Of a stretch of 64,000 nt of DNA, positions 10,781 to 22,112 are shown piece after piece. The notes beneath the pieces are model-generated. The model saw only the letters and a list, made by a program, of their open reading frames with translations. It searched no databases and had not been told where the DNA came from. How positions within the stretch are numbered: position 1 is the first letter of the stretch; every line of letters begins with the position of its first letter. Source of the stretch: Ovis canadensis (taxonomy: Eukaryota; Chordata; Mammalia; Artiodactyla; Bovidae); contig NC_091255.1 of NCBI RefSeq assembly GCF_042477335.2, positions 14,176,501 through 14,240,500 of the forward strand. Reading direction: 5' to 3'. Made by a program: the position numbers and the translations under genes.

Positions 10781-11844
10781 GGAGAAGGGCATTTCCATAG
10801 ACATATCACTGATTTTTAGAGAGAAGAAAGCCCTTTCCCCAAGCCCCCAGAAGGGGTGGGTCACATTCCCATGTCCTCAGTACAAGAAAGCCTGGGGAAG
10901 TGGATATCTGATATTTTTACTCTCAACAATGAGACATGGGCCCTGCCAGCTATAAAAAAGTTAATATGTTGAAACCTGAATTAAAGAGAGTAGGGAGACC
11001 AGGAAAGGGCCCCAGATGACAGCAGAGCCCAGTGAGAAGAAGAAAGTCTCTTCTTTCTTGGTGAGGACTCACTTACGGGCTCTTTGCTCGCTGCAGCCTC
11101 CCACCTTCTTTTTCTTCTCTGTAAGAGCATGTTCCTTCCCTTGTGCTGTGGGGACTCACATGTGGCTCACCCTGGTTGCAGATCCCAAATTGCAATTCTC
11201 TGCTGACTCTGAGAAAACCCATCTTTGCTGGGGAGATACCTGGCCTTCTGTTTGTTTTCGGTCAATGAAGCAAAGAAGAGGTAAGGTTTGGTGGGAAATG
11301 TTCATCAAGTAGGCAATCAACAGTGTCTTTCCTATTCCTTTCCTTTGCATTTCCCCCAAAGAACTTGGGTTCTCTCTGAGTATTTATGCAATAAGTGCTC
11401 AGGTATGAGTCAACTAAAGGTGGGCAGTGGTAGAGTTGGCTGGGGTTCCTCTCCCCACAGTTCAGGGGCCTGAATGGCAGTTTCCTTCCACCCCCTGTGA
11501 CCTGAATCACCAAACTTAATTGAAGATGTGACACCTTCCTCAGAGAAGAGCACAGATTTGCCATCGAGGGTACCTGATACATTGGTCCCTTTACCATCTC
11601 AGTAAAGGAATAAGACAGAGACCAACCAGCTGTGTTGGAAACTACTATAGGGGGAGCTTATCCCTCAGATTTTGTTCAGCCTCAGAAACTAGGCCTCAGG
11701 TCCCCAGTTACCCAGAAGAGTTTAGGACTGATAGTAGATAAATTCAGGAGGATAGAAAAGCTCTTTTCAAGCATGTTTCTTAGCATGGAATTCCTTTTTC
11801 AAATAGATGCTTACGGAGTAGGCTAATATATAAAACATATTTCA
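10781..11844. other. Interval without recognised feature
   Basis: Several frames of 60-111 codons on both strands overlap each other, the mark of chance frames. No gene or repeat recognised. Confidence 0.45.
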
Positions 11845-11883
11845 TCCATAAAAAAAGTTGAGCACCAAAGAATTGATGCTTTT
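11845..11883 (+). mobile_element. BovB LINE, left stub interrupted by L1
   Basis: A short BovB piece ('gagcaccaaagaattgatgc') that is continued at 13286. Its last 14 bases (11870-11883, gaattgatgctttt) are repeated with one change at 13272-13285 (gaatagatgctttt): the target-site duplication of the L1 that splits it. Confidence 0.82.
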
Positions 11884-13271
11884 AAAAAATTTTATTTATT
11901 TTTTTATTGAAGGGTAATTGCTTTACAGAACTTTGTTGTTTTCTATCAAACTGCAACATGAATCAGCCATAGGTATACATATATCACCTTTGTTTTGAAC
12001 CTCCCTCCCATCTCTCTCCCCACCCCTCTAGGTTGATACAGAACCCCTGTTTGAGTTTCCCGAGCCATACAGCAAATTCCCGATGGCTATCTATTTTACA
12101 TATGGTAATGTAACTTTCCATGTTACTCTTTCCATACATCTCACCCTCTCATCCCCTCTCCCCAGGTCCATAAGTCCATTTATTCTCTATGTTTGTTTCT
12201 CCATCGCTGCCCTTTCGATAAATTCTTCAGTACCATTTCCCAAGATTCTGTATATATGCATAAGAATACGATATTTATCTTTCTCTTTCTGACTTACTTC
12301 ACTCTGTATAAGAGGTTCTAAGTTCATCGACCTCATTAGAATGGACTCAAACGTGTTCCTTTTCACGGCTGAGTAATATTCCGTTGCGTATATGTGCTAC
12401 ACTTCTTTATCCTTTCACCTGTCACTGGACATTTAGGTGGCTTCCATGTTCCAGCTACTGTAAATAGTGCTGCAATGAACAATGGGATACATGTGTCTTT
12501 TTCAACTTTGGTTTCCTCAGGGTATATGCCTAGGAGTGGGATGGCTGGGTCATATGGTAGTTCTATTCCTAGTTTTTTAAGGAATCTCAATAGAGTCTTC
12601 CATAGTGGCTGTATCAATTTACATTCCCACCAACAGTGGAAGAGCGTTCCCTTTTCTCCAAACCCTCTCCAGCATTTGCTGTTTGTAGACTTTTTGATGA
12701 TGACCATTCTCACCATTGTGAGTTGATATCTCATTATAGTTTTGATTTGCATTTCTCTGATAATGAGTGATGTTGAGAATCTTTTCATGTGTTTGTTAGC
12801 CATCTGTATGTCTTCTTTAGGGAAATGTCTGTTTAGGTCTTTCCCCATTTTTTGATTGGGTTGTTTGTTTTTCTGGTATTGAGTTGTATGAGTTGCTTGT
12901 ATATTTTGGAAATTAATCCTTTGTAAATTATTTCACTTGCTATTATTTTCTCCCATTCAGAAGGTTGTCTTTTCACCTTGCTTATAGTTTCCTTTGCTGT
13001 GCAAAAGCTTTTAAGTTTAATCAGGTCCCACTTGTTTACTTTTGTTTTTATTTCCATTAGTCTAGGAGGTGGGTCACAGAGGATCTTGCTTTGATTTATG
13101 TCTTTGAGTGTTCTGCTTACATTTTCCTCTAAGAGTGTGATAGTTTCTGGTCTTACATTTAGGTCTTTAATCCATTCAGTTTAACTTTGTGTATGGTGTT
13201 AGGAAGTGTCCTAATTTCATTCTTTTACATGTAGCTGTCCAGTCTTCCCAGCACCATTTATTGAAGAGGCT
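11884..13271 (-). mobile_element. L1 (bovine type), 5'-truncated, inside BovB
   Basis: The minus strand carries the L1 3' UTR, with A/T tail at 11884-11910 and the polypurine-rich end, and the C-terminal part of ORF2. Reading frames at 12363-12848 and 12833-13057 contain typical L1 ORF2 blocks ('[12 protein letters not shown]', '[17 protein letters not shown]', '[16 protein letters not shown]', '[11 protein letters not shown]'). They lie in different frames, so the ORF is broken. The 14-bp duplication on both sides (one mismatch) marks one insertion event. Confidence 0.93.
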
Positions 13272-13285
13272 GAATAGATGCTTTT

Positions 13286-13645
13286 GAACTGTGGTGTTGG
13301 GACATACTCTTGAGAGTCCCTTGGACTGCAAGGAGATAAAACCAGTCAATTCTAAAGGAAATCAACTCTGAATATTCATTGGAAGGACTGATGCTGAAGC
13401 TTCAATACTTTGGCCACCTGATGGAAAGAACTGACTCATTAGAAAAGACTCTGATTCTGGGAAAGATTGAAGGCAGGAGGAGAAGGGGATGACAGAGGAT
13501 GAGATGGTTGGATAGCATCACTGACTCAATGGACATCAGTTTGAACAAGTTCCAGAAGTTGGTGACGGACAGGGAAGCCTGGCATGCTGCAGTCCATGAG
13601 GTTGCAAAGAGTTGCACACGTCTGAGCGACTGAACTGAACTCAGT
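13286..13645 (+). mobile_element. BovB LINE, right part after L1
   Basis: Resumes exactly where the stub at 11845-11883 stops ('gaactgtggtgttggga') and runs to the BovB 3' end near 13640 ('gagcgactgaactgaact'). It codes for the ORF2 C-terminus with shifts. Confidence 0.92.
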
Positions 13646-13824
13646 TGATTCTGCTTGAAATGGGTTAGTTGGCAAGCCCATCATGCCTGATGCATTTGCC
13701 TTATTCTTTTGTAGTGTCTTTTAAGACACCTTTTTGGAAGTACTCAGCCACCTTGAAAGTTCAAAAACCACTGGGTTAAATATTCATTGGTGAGGATGTT
13801 ACTTTCACCAAGAGTACATACTGG

Positions 13825-13910
13825 AATAGGTGTTTTTGTGCATATCACCTCATTTAAAGTTATGATGGGAACACTATTAACCTTATTTATTATAGAATGA
13901 AACTAAGGCT
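13825..13910 (-). repeat. MIR SINE, left part, split by BovB
   Basis: Minus-strand MIR: 'catatcacctcatttaaagt', then 'tatagaatgaaactaaggct'. The continuation ('aagtaatttgctcaatttgt', 'acagctagaaagaggcaaaa') is at 15741-15815, after the BovB. 'taaggct' occurs at both joints, consistent with a short target-site duplication. Confidence 0.6.
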
Positions 13911-15737
13911 AAAAGATATAAGCATCTGAATGCAGAGTTCCAAAGAAGAGCAAGGAGAGATAAGAATGCCTTCTTCAGCGATCAATGCAAAGAAATAGAG
14001 GAAAACAACAGAATGGGAAAGACTAGAGATCTCTTCAAGAAAATTAGAGATACCAAGGGAACATTTCATGCAAAGATGGGCTCGATAAAGGACAGAAATG
14101 GCCTGGACCTAACAGAAGCAGAAGATATTAAGAAGAGGTGGCAAGAAAACACGGAAGAACTGTACAAAAAAGATCTTCATGACCAAGATAATCATGAGGA
14201 TGTGATCACTAATCTAGAACCAGACATCTTGGAATGTGAAGTCAAGTGGGCCTTAGAAAGCATCACTATGAACAAAGCTAGTGGAGGTGATGGAATTCCA
14301 GTTGAGCTCTTTCAAATCCTGAAAGATGATGCTGTGAAAGTGCTGCACTCAACATGGCAACAAATTTGGAAAACTCAGCAGTGGCCACAGGACTGGAAAA
14401 GGTCAGTTTTCATTCCAATTCCAAAGAAAGGCAATGCCAAAGAATGCTCAAACTACCGCACAATTGCACTCATCTCACATGCTAGTAAAGTAATGCTCAA
14501 AATTCTCCAAGCCAGGCTTCAGCAATATGTGAACCATGAACTTCCTGATGTTCAAGCTGGTTTTAGAAAAGGCAGAGGAACCAGAGATCAAATAGCCAAC
14601 ATCCACTGGATCATGGAAAAAGCAAGAGAGTTCCAGAAAAACATCTATTTCTGCTTTATTGACTATGCCAAAGCCTTTGATTATGTGGATCACCATCAAC
14701 TGTGGAAAATTCTGAAAGAGATGGAAATACCAGACCCCCTGACCTGCCTCTTGAGAAATCTGTATGCATGTTAGGAAGCAACAGTTAGAACTGGACGTGG
14801 AACAACAGACTGGTTCCAAATAGGAAAAGGAATACGTCAAGGCTGTATATTGTCACCCTGCTTATTTAACTTCTATGCAGAGTACATCATGAGAAACGCT
14901 GGGCTGGAAGAAACACAAGGTGGAATCAAGATTGCCGGGAGAAATATCAATAACCTCAGATATGCAGATGACACCACTCTTATGGCAGAAAGTGAAGAGG
15001 AACTAAAAAACCTCTTGATGAAAGTAAAAGAGGAGAGTGAAAAATTTGACTTAAAGCTCAACATTCAGAAAACGAAGATCATGGCATCCGGTCCCATCAC
15101 TTCATGGCAAATAGATGGGGAAAAAGTAGAAACAGTGTCAGACTTTATTTTTTGGGGCTCCAAAATCACTGCAGATGGTGACTGCAGCCATGCAATTAAA
15201 AGACACTCACTCCTTGGAACAAAAGTTATGACCAACCTAGATAGCATATTCAAAAGCAGAGACATTACTTTGCCGACTAAGGTCCGTCTAGTCAAGGCTA
15301 CGGTTTTTCCAGTGGTCATGTATGGATGTGAGAGTTGGACTGTGAAGAAGGCTGAGCACCGAAGAATTGATGCTTTTGAACTGTGGTGTTGGAGAAGACT
15401 CTTGAGAGCCCCTTGGACTGCAAGGAGATCCAACCAGTCCATTCTGAAGGAGATCAAGCCTGGGATTTCTTTGGAAGGAATGATGCTAAAGCTGAAGCTC
15501 CAGTACTTTGGCCACCTCATGCGAAGAACTGACTCATTGGAAAAGACCCTGATGCTTGGCGGGATTGGGGGCAGGAGGAGAAGGGGACGACCGAGGATGA
15601 GATGGCTGGATGGCATCACGGACTCGATGGACGTGAGTCTGAGTGAACTCCGGGAGATTGTGATGGACAGGGAGGCCTGGCCTGCTGTGATTTATGGGGG
15701 TCGCAAAGAGTCGGATATGACTGAGCGACTGAACTGA
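13911..15737 (+). pseudogene. BovB ORF2 fragment: reverse transcriptase with one in-frame stop
   Basis: From the AAA codon at 13911 a single reading frame runs 608 codons to the stop at 15735-15737, interrupted only by a TAG at 14772-14774 (in 'LRNLYAC*EATVRTG', where the other copies here have Q). It holds the linker ('QCKEIEENNRMGKTRDLF'), reverse transcriptase blocks ('GGDGIPVELF', 'FIDYAKAFDYVDH' near 14655), the catalytic YADD at 14961-14972 and the C-terminal domain ('[12 protein letters not shown]', '[16 protein letters not shown]'). The endonuclease domain is absent through 5' truncation, so this copy cannot move on its own. Such an open frame suggests a relatively young insertion; age is inference. 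Confidence 0.93.
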
Positions 15738-15740
15738 ACT
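13911..15740 (+). mobile_element. BovB LINE, 5'-truncated, inserted into a MIR
   Basis: A 1.83-kb BovB starting in the linker between endonuclease and reverse transcriptase and reaching the 3' end. Flanked by MIR halves and by 'taaggct' on both sides, so its ends are well placed. Confidence 0.95.
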
Positions 15741-15815
15741 TAAGGCTGAGAAGTAATTTGCTCAATTTGTACAGCTAGAAAGAGGCAAAACTGGGTTCAA
15801 AATCAGCATGGCAAG
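15741..15815 (-). repeat. MIR SINE, right part
   Basis: Continuation of the MIR at 13825-13910, with 'gctgagaagtaatttgctca' and 'ctgggttcaaaatcagcat'. Confidence 0.6.
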
Positions 15816-16934
15816 TGTAGGGTCTTTCTCCCAGCCAACAGGCTACATTGGCACACAACGAGATTTGTGCCAGAATGTGATGTGTATACACATCTAGATG
15901 CTGCAAGGGTCGGAATGCCTGCCTGTGATTCTAAGAGGTGCTATGGAGAAGGTCAGATCTGTTCATATGCCTTCGGGTGTTGTACGGATACAGAATCCTG
16001 TGGGAACGCTGGCTGGAAGCTTTGTCTGTGCATCAGAGGACCAGGAAGTCTCTGTTCCCCGAAGTTAGTGCAGGATCTGCAATTGACTCAATGTCTAGGA
16101 ATAATGGAAGGATCCTGCTGTTCCACTGGGAACAGAGAGCACCCGCTCTTTGGGGAAATGCAGCAGGTTAGAATTCAGAAGAAACCACAGAGAAGGAGGC
16201 TGCCCACGGGTCTGCAGGACCTGGAGAACTGGCCTGTGGGCTTCCTTTTTACTCTAGAGAGGTTCCATTCTCCTTCCCAGACTCAAGATCAGAGAAAGAC
16301 ATTGTGGAGCGGGGTTGAAAGTAGCATCCTCACCAGTGAACATTTCACCCTGTGGTTTTTGAACTTCCAAGGTGGCTGAGTACTTCCACGAAAGGTATCT
16401 TAAGAGATACTGCAAAGGAATAAGGTACATGCGCCAGCAGGTGGGCCGTCAACCCCATCATATACTTTTGAGTTCCTAGCTGAACCACTGACATAATTTT
16501 TACTATAAACCTTACCCTCGACCTTTCGACCCTTCTTTCAAAAACATGATCATTGTGGAAAACTTCTTGACTTTTCCTGTGAGGTAGGGCCTGGCTAGTG
16601 GGAATGTCCTGTAGTAACCTCATCACCGTGTCCAGCTGAGCACCGCAAGCAGGGGGAGAACAGAAAGAAACTGGGTGGGATCTTGTGCCTGCCTAGATAC
16701 TCTGTTGTTCTGGCATCAGCACGGCTGAAGGGGCTGAGAAGTACACAGTGAGCTGGACAGGAAAGGCAGGGCAGGAAGAAGGATGTGCTGGGAAAAGAAC
16801 AATGACCTGCAGACTATCTACAGCCCAGCCTGAGAGCTAAATGGCTGGGAACACAAAGGCAGTTTGGGCTTCTCATAAAATCAAAACCCACTGGAATAAT
16901 GGTATTGTAGTTCGTATGGAGTTGGATTTAAGGG
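15816..16934. other. Interval without recognised gene; cysteine-rich open frame inside
   Basis: A plus-strand open stretch covers 15867-16379 (first ATG at 15915, giving 155 codons). Its N-terminal half is rich in cysteine, but I recognise no family, no signal peptide and no repeat. It is probably chance, so it is not called as a gene. Confidence 0.4.
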
Positions 16935-17045
16935 TGAAAATCTCTCCCAAACTTCTGGTCTCAATCCTAGATCTGCTAAAATAGACTCAATAATGGGACC
17001 TGAGCATCTATATTTTTAATAAGCTTTTCAGGTGTTTCTGCTTAG
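16935..17045. repeat. MER5-like relic
   Basis: 'gggacctgagcatctatatt' and 'aagcttttcaggtgtttctg' resemble the central part of MER5-type DNA elements. Weak. Confidence 0.35.
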
Positions 17046-17090
17046 CTTGCTGTTTGAATGGATTTTTCGGATGCATAACTCACATCTTTT

Positions 17091-18150
17091 GGTTCAGTTC
17101 AGTCGCTCAGTCGTGTCTGACTCTTTGCGACCCCATGAATCGCAGCACGCCAGGCCTCCCTGTCCATCACCAACTCCCGTAGTTCACTCAAACTCACGTC
17201 CATCGAGTCCGTGATGCCATCCAGCCATCTCATCCTGGGTCGTCCCCTTCACTGCCTGCCCCCAATCTCTCCCAGCATCAGAGTCTTTTCCAATGAGTCA
17301 ACTCTTTGCATCAGGTGGCCAAAGTACTGGAGCTTCAGCTTTAGCATCATTCCTTCCAAAGAAATCCCAGGGTTGATCTCCTTCAGAATGGACTGGTTGG
17401 ATCTCCTTGCAGTCCAAGGGACTCTCAAGAGTCTTCTCAAACACCACAGTTCAAAAGCATCAATTCTTTGGCACTCAGCCTTCTTCCCAGTCCAACTCTC
17501 ACATCCATACATGACCACTGGAAAAACCATAGCCTTGACTAGACGGACCTTTGTTGGCAAAGTAATGTCTCTGCTTTCAAATATGCTATCTAGGTTGGTC
17601 ATAACTTTTGTTCCAAGGAGTGAGTGTCTTTTAATTGCATGGCTGCAGTCACCATCTGCAGTGATTTTGGAGCCCCCAAAAATAAAGTCTGACACTGTTT
17701 CCACTGTTTCCCCATCTATTTCCCATGAAGTGATGGGACCAGATGCCATGATCTTCGTTTTCTCGATGTTGAGCTTTAAGCCAACTTTTTCACTCTCCTC
17801 TTTCACTTTCACCAAGAGGCTCTTTAGTTCTTCTTGGCTTTCTGCCATATGGATGGTGTCATCTGCATATCTGAGGTTATTGATATTTCTCCCATCAATC
17901 TTGATTCCAGCTTGTGCTTCTTCCAGCCCAGCGTTTCTCATGATGTACTCTGCATATAAGTTAAACAAGCAGGGTGACAATATACAGCCTTGATGTACTC
18001 CTTTTCCTATTTGGAACCATGTCCAGTTCTAACTGTTGCTTCCTGACCTGCATACAGATTTCTCAAGAGGCAGGTCTGGTGGTTTGGTATTCCCATCTCT
18101 TTCAGAATTTTCCACAGTTTATTGTGATTCACACAGTCAAAGGGTTTGGC
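17091..18150 (-). mobile_element. BovB LINE, minus strand
   Basis: The 3' end is on the left ('gttcagttcagtcgctcagt') and the element runs into the reverse transcriptase. A 243-codon open frame (17249-17980, minus) keeps YADD and the C-terminal domain, with '[15 protein letters not shown]' shared only with the copy at 13911-15740. It is interrupted at 18150 by a Bov-A2 and resumes at 18425-18461. Confidence 0.94.
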
Positions 18151-18424
18151 GGCAATGGCGCCCCACTCCAGTACTCTTGCCTGGAAAATCCCATGGGCGA
18201 AGGAGCCTGGTGGGCTGCAGTCCATGGGGTCGCTAAGAGTCAGACACGACTGAGCGACGTCACTTTCACTTTTCACTTTCATGCATTGGAGAAGGAAATG
18301 GCAACCCACTCCAGTGTTCTTGTCTGGAGAATCCCAGGGATGGGCGAGCCTGGTGGGCTGCCGTCTCTGGGGTCGCACAGAGTCACACACGACTGAAGCA
18401 ACTTAACAGCAGTAGCAGCAGCAG
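18151..18424 (+). mobile_element. Bov-A2 SINE (two monomers) inside BovB
   Basis: Two tandem Bov-A units, each starting near 'ggcaacccactccagt' (or a variant) and ending in 'gactgagcgac' / 'gactgaagcaactt', with an (AGC)n-type tail at 18405-18424. It lies within the minus-strand BovB; about 25 bases of expected BovB sequence are missing at the joint, and no clear target-site duplication is seen. Confidence 0.92.
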
Positions 18425-18461
18425 TTGTTTTTCTGGAACTCTCTTGCCTTTTCAATGATAA
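18425..18461 (-). mobile_element. BovB LINE, 5' stub after Bov-A2
   Basis: 'tgtttttctggaactctctt' is the continuation of the BovB at 17091-18150; BovB similarity stops near 18461 (5' truncation). Confidence 0.7.
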
Positions 18462-19770
18462 ATCTCCCCAATACATGTGGTGTAGCAGCACAGAGGTGCA
18501 AGATTTCCTTTGATTTCTAATAATAATTATCAAGTGGGTAGCATTTCATAGTAATTGAAAGAACTTTGGTTTGGGAGCTGGAGACCTCCGGTCTAATCAT
18601 CATTTTCTTTCAATTCCCAGTGATAATTTGGGCTAACCATGTAACTGCTGTTTCTTAGAGAAACAGAGGCATATCTCTTGTATGCAATGTTACAAAATTT
18701 CTTCTCATGTAGACTTTTCAATGCTTCTCAATTTCTTTAGGCAAATTATAGACTGTAGCATTTCACTTGTCTTGAACTTAGCTTGTCACACAATCATAAT
18801 AAATGACTGTAAGGGAAAAGCACATTTATGCGCGCACATGCATACAAACATCCATTTTCTTTTCCTGTCTCTGTTTCCCTCTCCCTCTCTCTCACACACA
18901 CCCCTTTAATTAAAAGGCCAGACCAGATGGCACTAAGTCTCAAGATACTTTACATGCAGGTAATCCTCTTAGACCCTTACTCAGAGCTTATTTACTCTGA
19001 CTCTGTGTGTAATTCTAACAGAGCTTGGTGATCTGGCCGCTAAGCCTCATGTAGAATAGAAGCAGCAAACAGAACAAACATGGGATGAGGTGGGGGGGAT
19101 GCTGAGACCATCAAAAGCTGAATGTTTTATGCTCAGCAAAAAAAGGCAGAAAAAAAAAGGAGAAAGAAAAAATGATAACAAAGCAATTTGGAGCCACTGA
19201 ATTTAGGGATACATAATCCCTTGTGCCTCCACGGAGCCTGGCAATGCTATGATACAGCACAGTCTGATCCTTTCTGTTTCTGAGGCTGACTCTGAATCAT
19301 CAAAGCGGCTAAATTAAGTTCTGTATTTTAGGCTTGATAAACATGGACATGGGTACTCTAGCTAAGAAAGATGTAAAATGTTACAAGCCTTCAGAGAAGA
19401 TTTGGTTTCTGAGAATCACTGGAATCACATTGTTTTAGAACTGGACAGTGTCATAATCATAATAAAATTACAATTTATTACGTAATGTTTTGACAATAAC
19501 CTTCACAATTGAGCTGACTGACCGGATATGACCTACTGTTGCTTGTTACTAGAAGTTGGTTGGGCTAGACAGAGGAAGTCTTTTGGCCCTCTTTAGATGA
19601 ATCTTAACATCCTCTCCGAAAGTATAGAGAAGGAAGTTAGAAGGAAAGAATTTATAAAGTGCTACACAAGCAGCGCATGTCCAGACATCCTTCCTACTTC
19701 TTCCCTTGGAGAATCCTGTATTCCCTAGCACACCTACATACCGTCTGCTCCATCCTGGCCACCCGTGCGT
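18462..19770. other. Interval without recognised gene
   Basis: Mostly unique AT-rich DNA. Contains a pyrimidine-rich run with a short CA stretch (18865-18905) and an A-rich run (19137-19170). Confidence 0.45.
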
Positions 19771-19772
19771 GT

Positions 19773-20019
19773 GTGCGTGCTCAGGCGCTCAGTCGTTCTG
19801 ACTCTGTGACTCTATGGACTATAGCCTGCCAGGATCCTCTGTCTATGGGATTTCCCAGGCAAGAATACTGGAGCAGGTTGCCATTTCCTACTCGGATCCC
19901 TAGGTCGGAACTTTGGATCCCTAGGTAGGACTTTCCGGACCTACGGATCAAACCTGAATCTCTCCTATCTCCTGCACTGGCAGGCAGATTCTTTACCACT
20001 TAGCCACCTGGGAAGCCCC
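19773..20019 (-). mobile_element. Bov-tA SINE
   Basis: Minus-strand Bov-tA: 'gctcaggcgctcagtcgttc', Bov-A body 'ggcaagaatactggagcagg', tRNA-like head 'tttaccacttagccacctgg' and terminal 'gaagcccc'. An internal part around 19890-19935 is expanded: 'ggatccctaggt' occurs twice. Confidence 0.9.
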
Positions 20020-20049
20020 TGCCCACCTACCCACCCAGGCACAAATCTA

Positions 20050-20362
20050 TTTCTATTCCTCAGTCTAGCTCAGCACCACCTCCTCCAAGACGCTGTCTGG
20101 AATTTTCAGTTGAAACTGATTTCTCCTTCTCTGACTTTCCATGGTATGTTACTAATCTCTTTCATTGTACATTTCAATTTCTATATTGTAGCACTTTGTT
20201 TTTAAATAATGGCTTCTTCTTTTTAAGAACTTGTAAATTGCTTGAGGACAGAATCTGGATTTGGTTCATTTCCGTGTCTCCAAAAGCGCTTGGCACAGTG
20301 TTTCACAAATACGAGGCATCTGATAAATGCTTGTCGAGTAAATAAATGAATGAATCAAGCCA
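20050..20362 (+). repeat. L2 LINE 3' end
   Basis: The L2 terminal order is present: 'ttgcttgaggacagaatctg', 'cgcttggcacagtgtttcac', 'ctgataaatgcttgtcgagt', ending in TGAA-type repeats ('aaataaatgaatgaatc'). Confidence 0.65.
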
Positions 20363-20669
20363 GCCAGATATCTGTCATTTGTATTTGTCAATGCTACATT
20401 GCTGTCTTACAGAAATAAATCAGGGACTCTAGGGGAAACAGGAATTTACAGAGTTATTAACATGGAAAATTAGTACACTGATTCTTTTACCTTTAGGGAA
20501 GTAACAACTTTCCCTTTTCTTAAAGTATGGGGCTGAGTGGTGGTCTCTCTCAAACGTAGAGAAAGTCATTGATTATCATTATATTGTGGCCTTGTACTTA
20601 TGGCTGCAGCTTTAAAGCACTCTTGCTAGACACTCTGTGATCCCTTCGCTGTTAACAAAAGCAGTCTAC

Positions 20670-20900
20670 TAATACCTTATATTTGCATAGCAAAGAGTTT
20701 TCAAAGTGCTTTAATAAACATAATTTCTTATAGCTGTCATGACAAAGTGTAATGGCAGGCAGGCAGATGTTACTATCCTTAATTTTCAGATGAAGACTCT
20801 GAATCTCAGTGAACTAATGTAAATTACAGAAGAGAAGCTACATGAGAAGTACTGCAACTAGTGCCATTCTTGCCAGCTCTCAGTCTGGCACCTAAGCCAG
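20670..20900 (-). repeat. MIR SINE
   Basis: Minus-strand MIR-like order: 'ttttcaaagtgctttaataa', 'actatccttaattttcagat', 'gactctgaatctcagtgaac'. Diverged. Confidence 0.5.
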
Positions 20901-21054
20901 TAGAACACACAGCAATAACTGATCCAAACCTTTCTGTTTGGTTCAGCCCAAGTGTTCTTCTGCATCTGTGACCACCCACAGTAAGCATTGCTTCACCACT
21001 CATTTTGCATTTCCTGACTTATATTGCTAGTGCTTTCTTTTTTTTTCCATAGAG

Positions 21055-21535
21055 GTGATATGATGGTTAATTTTATGTGTCAACTTGACTAGGTAGGCCA
21101 CGGTGCCCAGGTATTTGGTCAAACATTAATCTACATATTGCTGTGAAGGTATGTGTTTTTAGATCAGATCAATATTTAAGTCAGTTGGCTTGGTGTAGAA
21201 CATATTGACTCCCATAATGTAGGTGAGATTCATCTAATCAGTTGATAGCCTTAAGAGAAGAAGAGGTTTCCCTAAGAGAGGATCTTGCCTCCAGAAGCCT
21301 TAAACTTGAGTTGTAACATTGGCTCATTTCTGGCTCTTCAGTCAGCCTGCCTACTCTGCAAATTTTAAACTTGCCAGGCCCACAATTGTGTGAGGAAACT
21401 CCTTAGAGTAAATCTCTTTCTCTATATATATACATACATACATTTACAGTGTGTGTGTGTTTAACTGTGTATAAATATACACACACACTCACCAGTTCTA
21501 TTTCTCTGGAGAATCCTAATACCGACAATTCCTAA
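21055..21535 (+). repeat. Ancient mammalian repeat ending in a TA/CA-rich tail
   Basis: 'gatggttaattttatgtgtc', 'caacttgactaggtaggcca', 'ggtcaaacattaatctacat', 'aacttgccaggcccacaatt', then a TA/CA/GT microsatellite (21420-21490) and 'tctatttctctggagaatcc'. Widespread old element; the family name is uncertain (possibly an L1M 3' end). Confidence 0.6.
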
Positions 21536-21844
21536 TTTATTAAGATAATTAGTTTTATAAATATGTTTAGATTTAGCATAGAAGAACTCAATGAATTCAT
21601 AATGATACAAACATTTAAAAAATGAAATAGATATCTTCCAATATGAAAGCAAACAAACAAAAACCTTCAACAACAACAACAAAAATAACCCAAAACTCTG
21701 GGCAGCATTGGAAGAGTTTCAACTCCTGACTCTGAAAATCGATCATTACAAGGAATGAGTTCAGTGTTTATTCTGTCCTTCCTATAAACTGTATTGAAAG
21801 TAACCCAGCTCTAACCAAATGAAGAATATTCTTTTTATTGTTCT

Positions 21845-22060
21845 GTTCTTGACTTAAATTTTTAATTTTTATTTTGTATTGAAGTATAGCTGATTGTCAA
21901 TGTCATGTTAGTTTCAGGTGAACAGTGAAGGAACTCAGCTGTACATAGACATGTATTCATTCTCTCCCAACTTGCCTCCCAGCACCGTTGCCATGTAACA
22001 TTGAACAGAGTTCCATGTGCTATACAGTAAGTCCTTGTTGGCTGTTACTTTTTTACAAAA
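21845..22060 (-). repeat. L1 3' end, minus strand
   Basis: 'attgaagtatagctgattgt', 'catgttagtttcaggtgaac', 'gttccatgtgctatacagta' and 'gtccttgttggctgttac' are the L1 3' UTR read backwards. Confidence 0.7.
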
Positions 22061-22112
22061 GAATTCTGGTTAATAAACGTGGAAGGAGTGATGGAGCTAG
22101 AATTATTTCAAA

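Noticed and set aside
15867..16379. 170-codon open frame, cysteine-rich at the start
   Set aside because: Its first codon is GTG; the first ATG is at 15915. No domain, signal peptide, splice pattern or family resemblance; likely chance.
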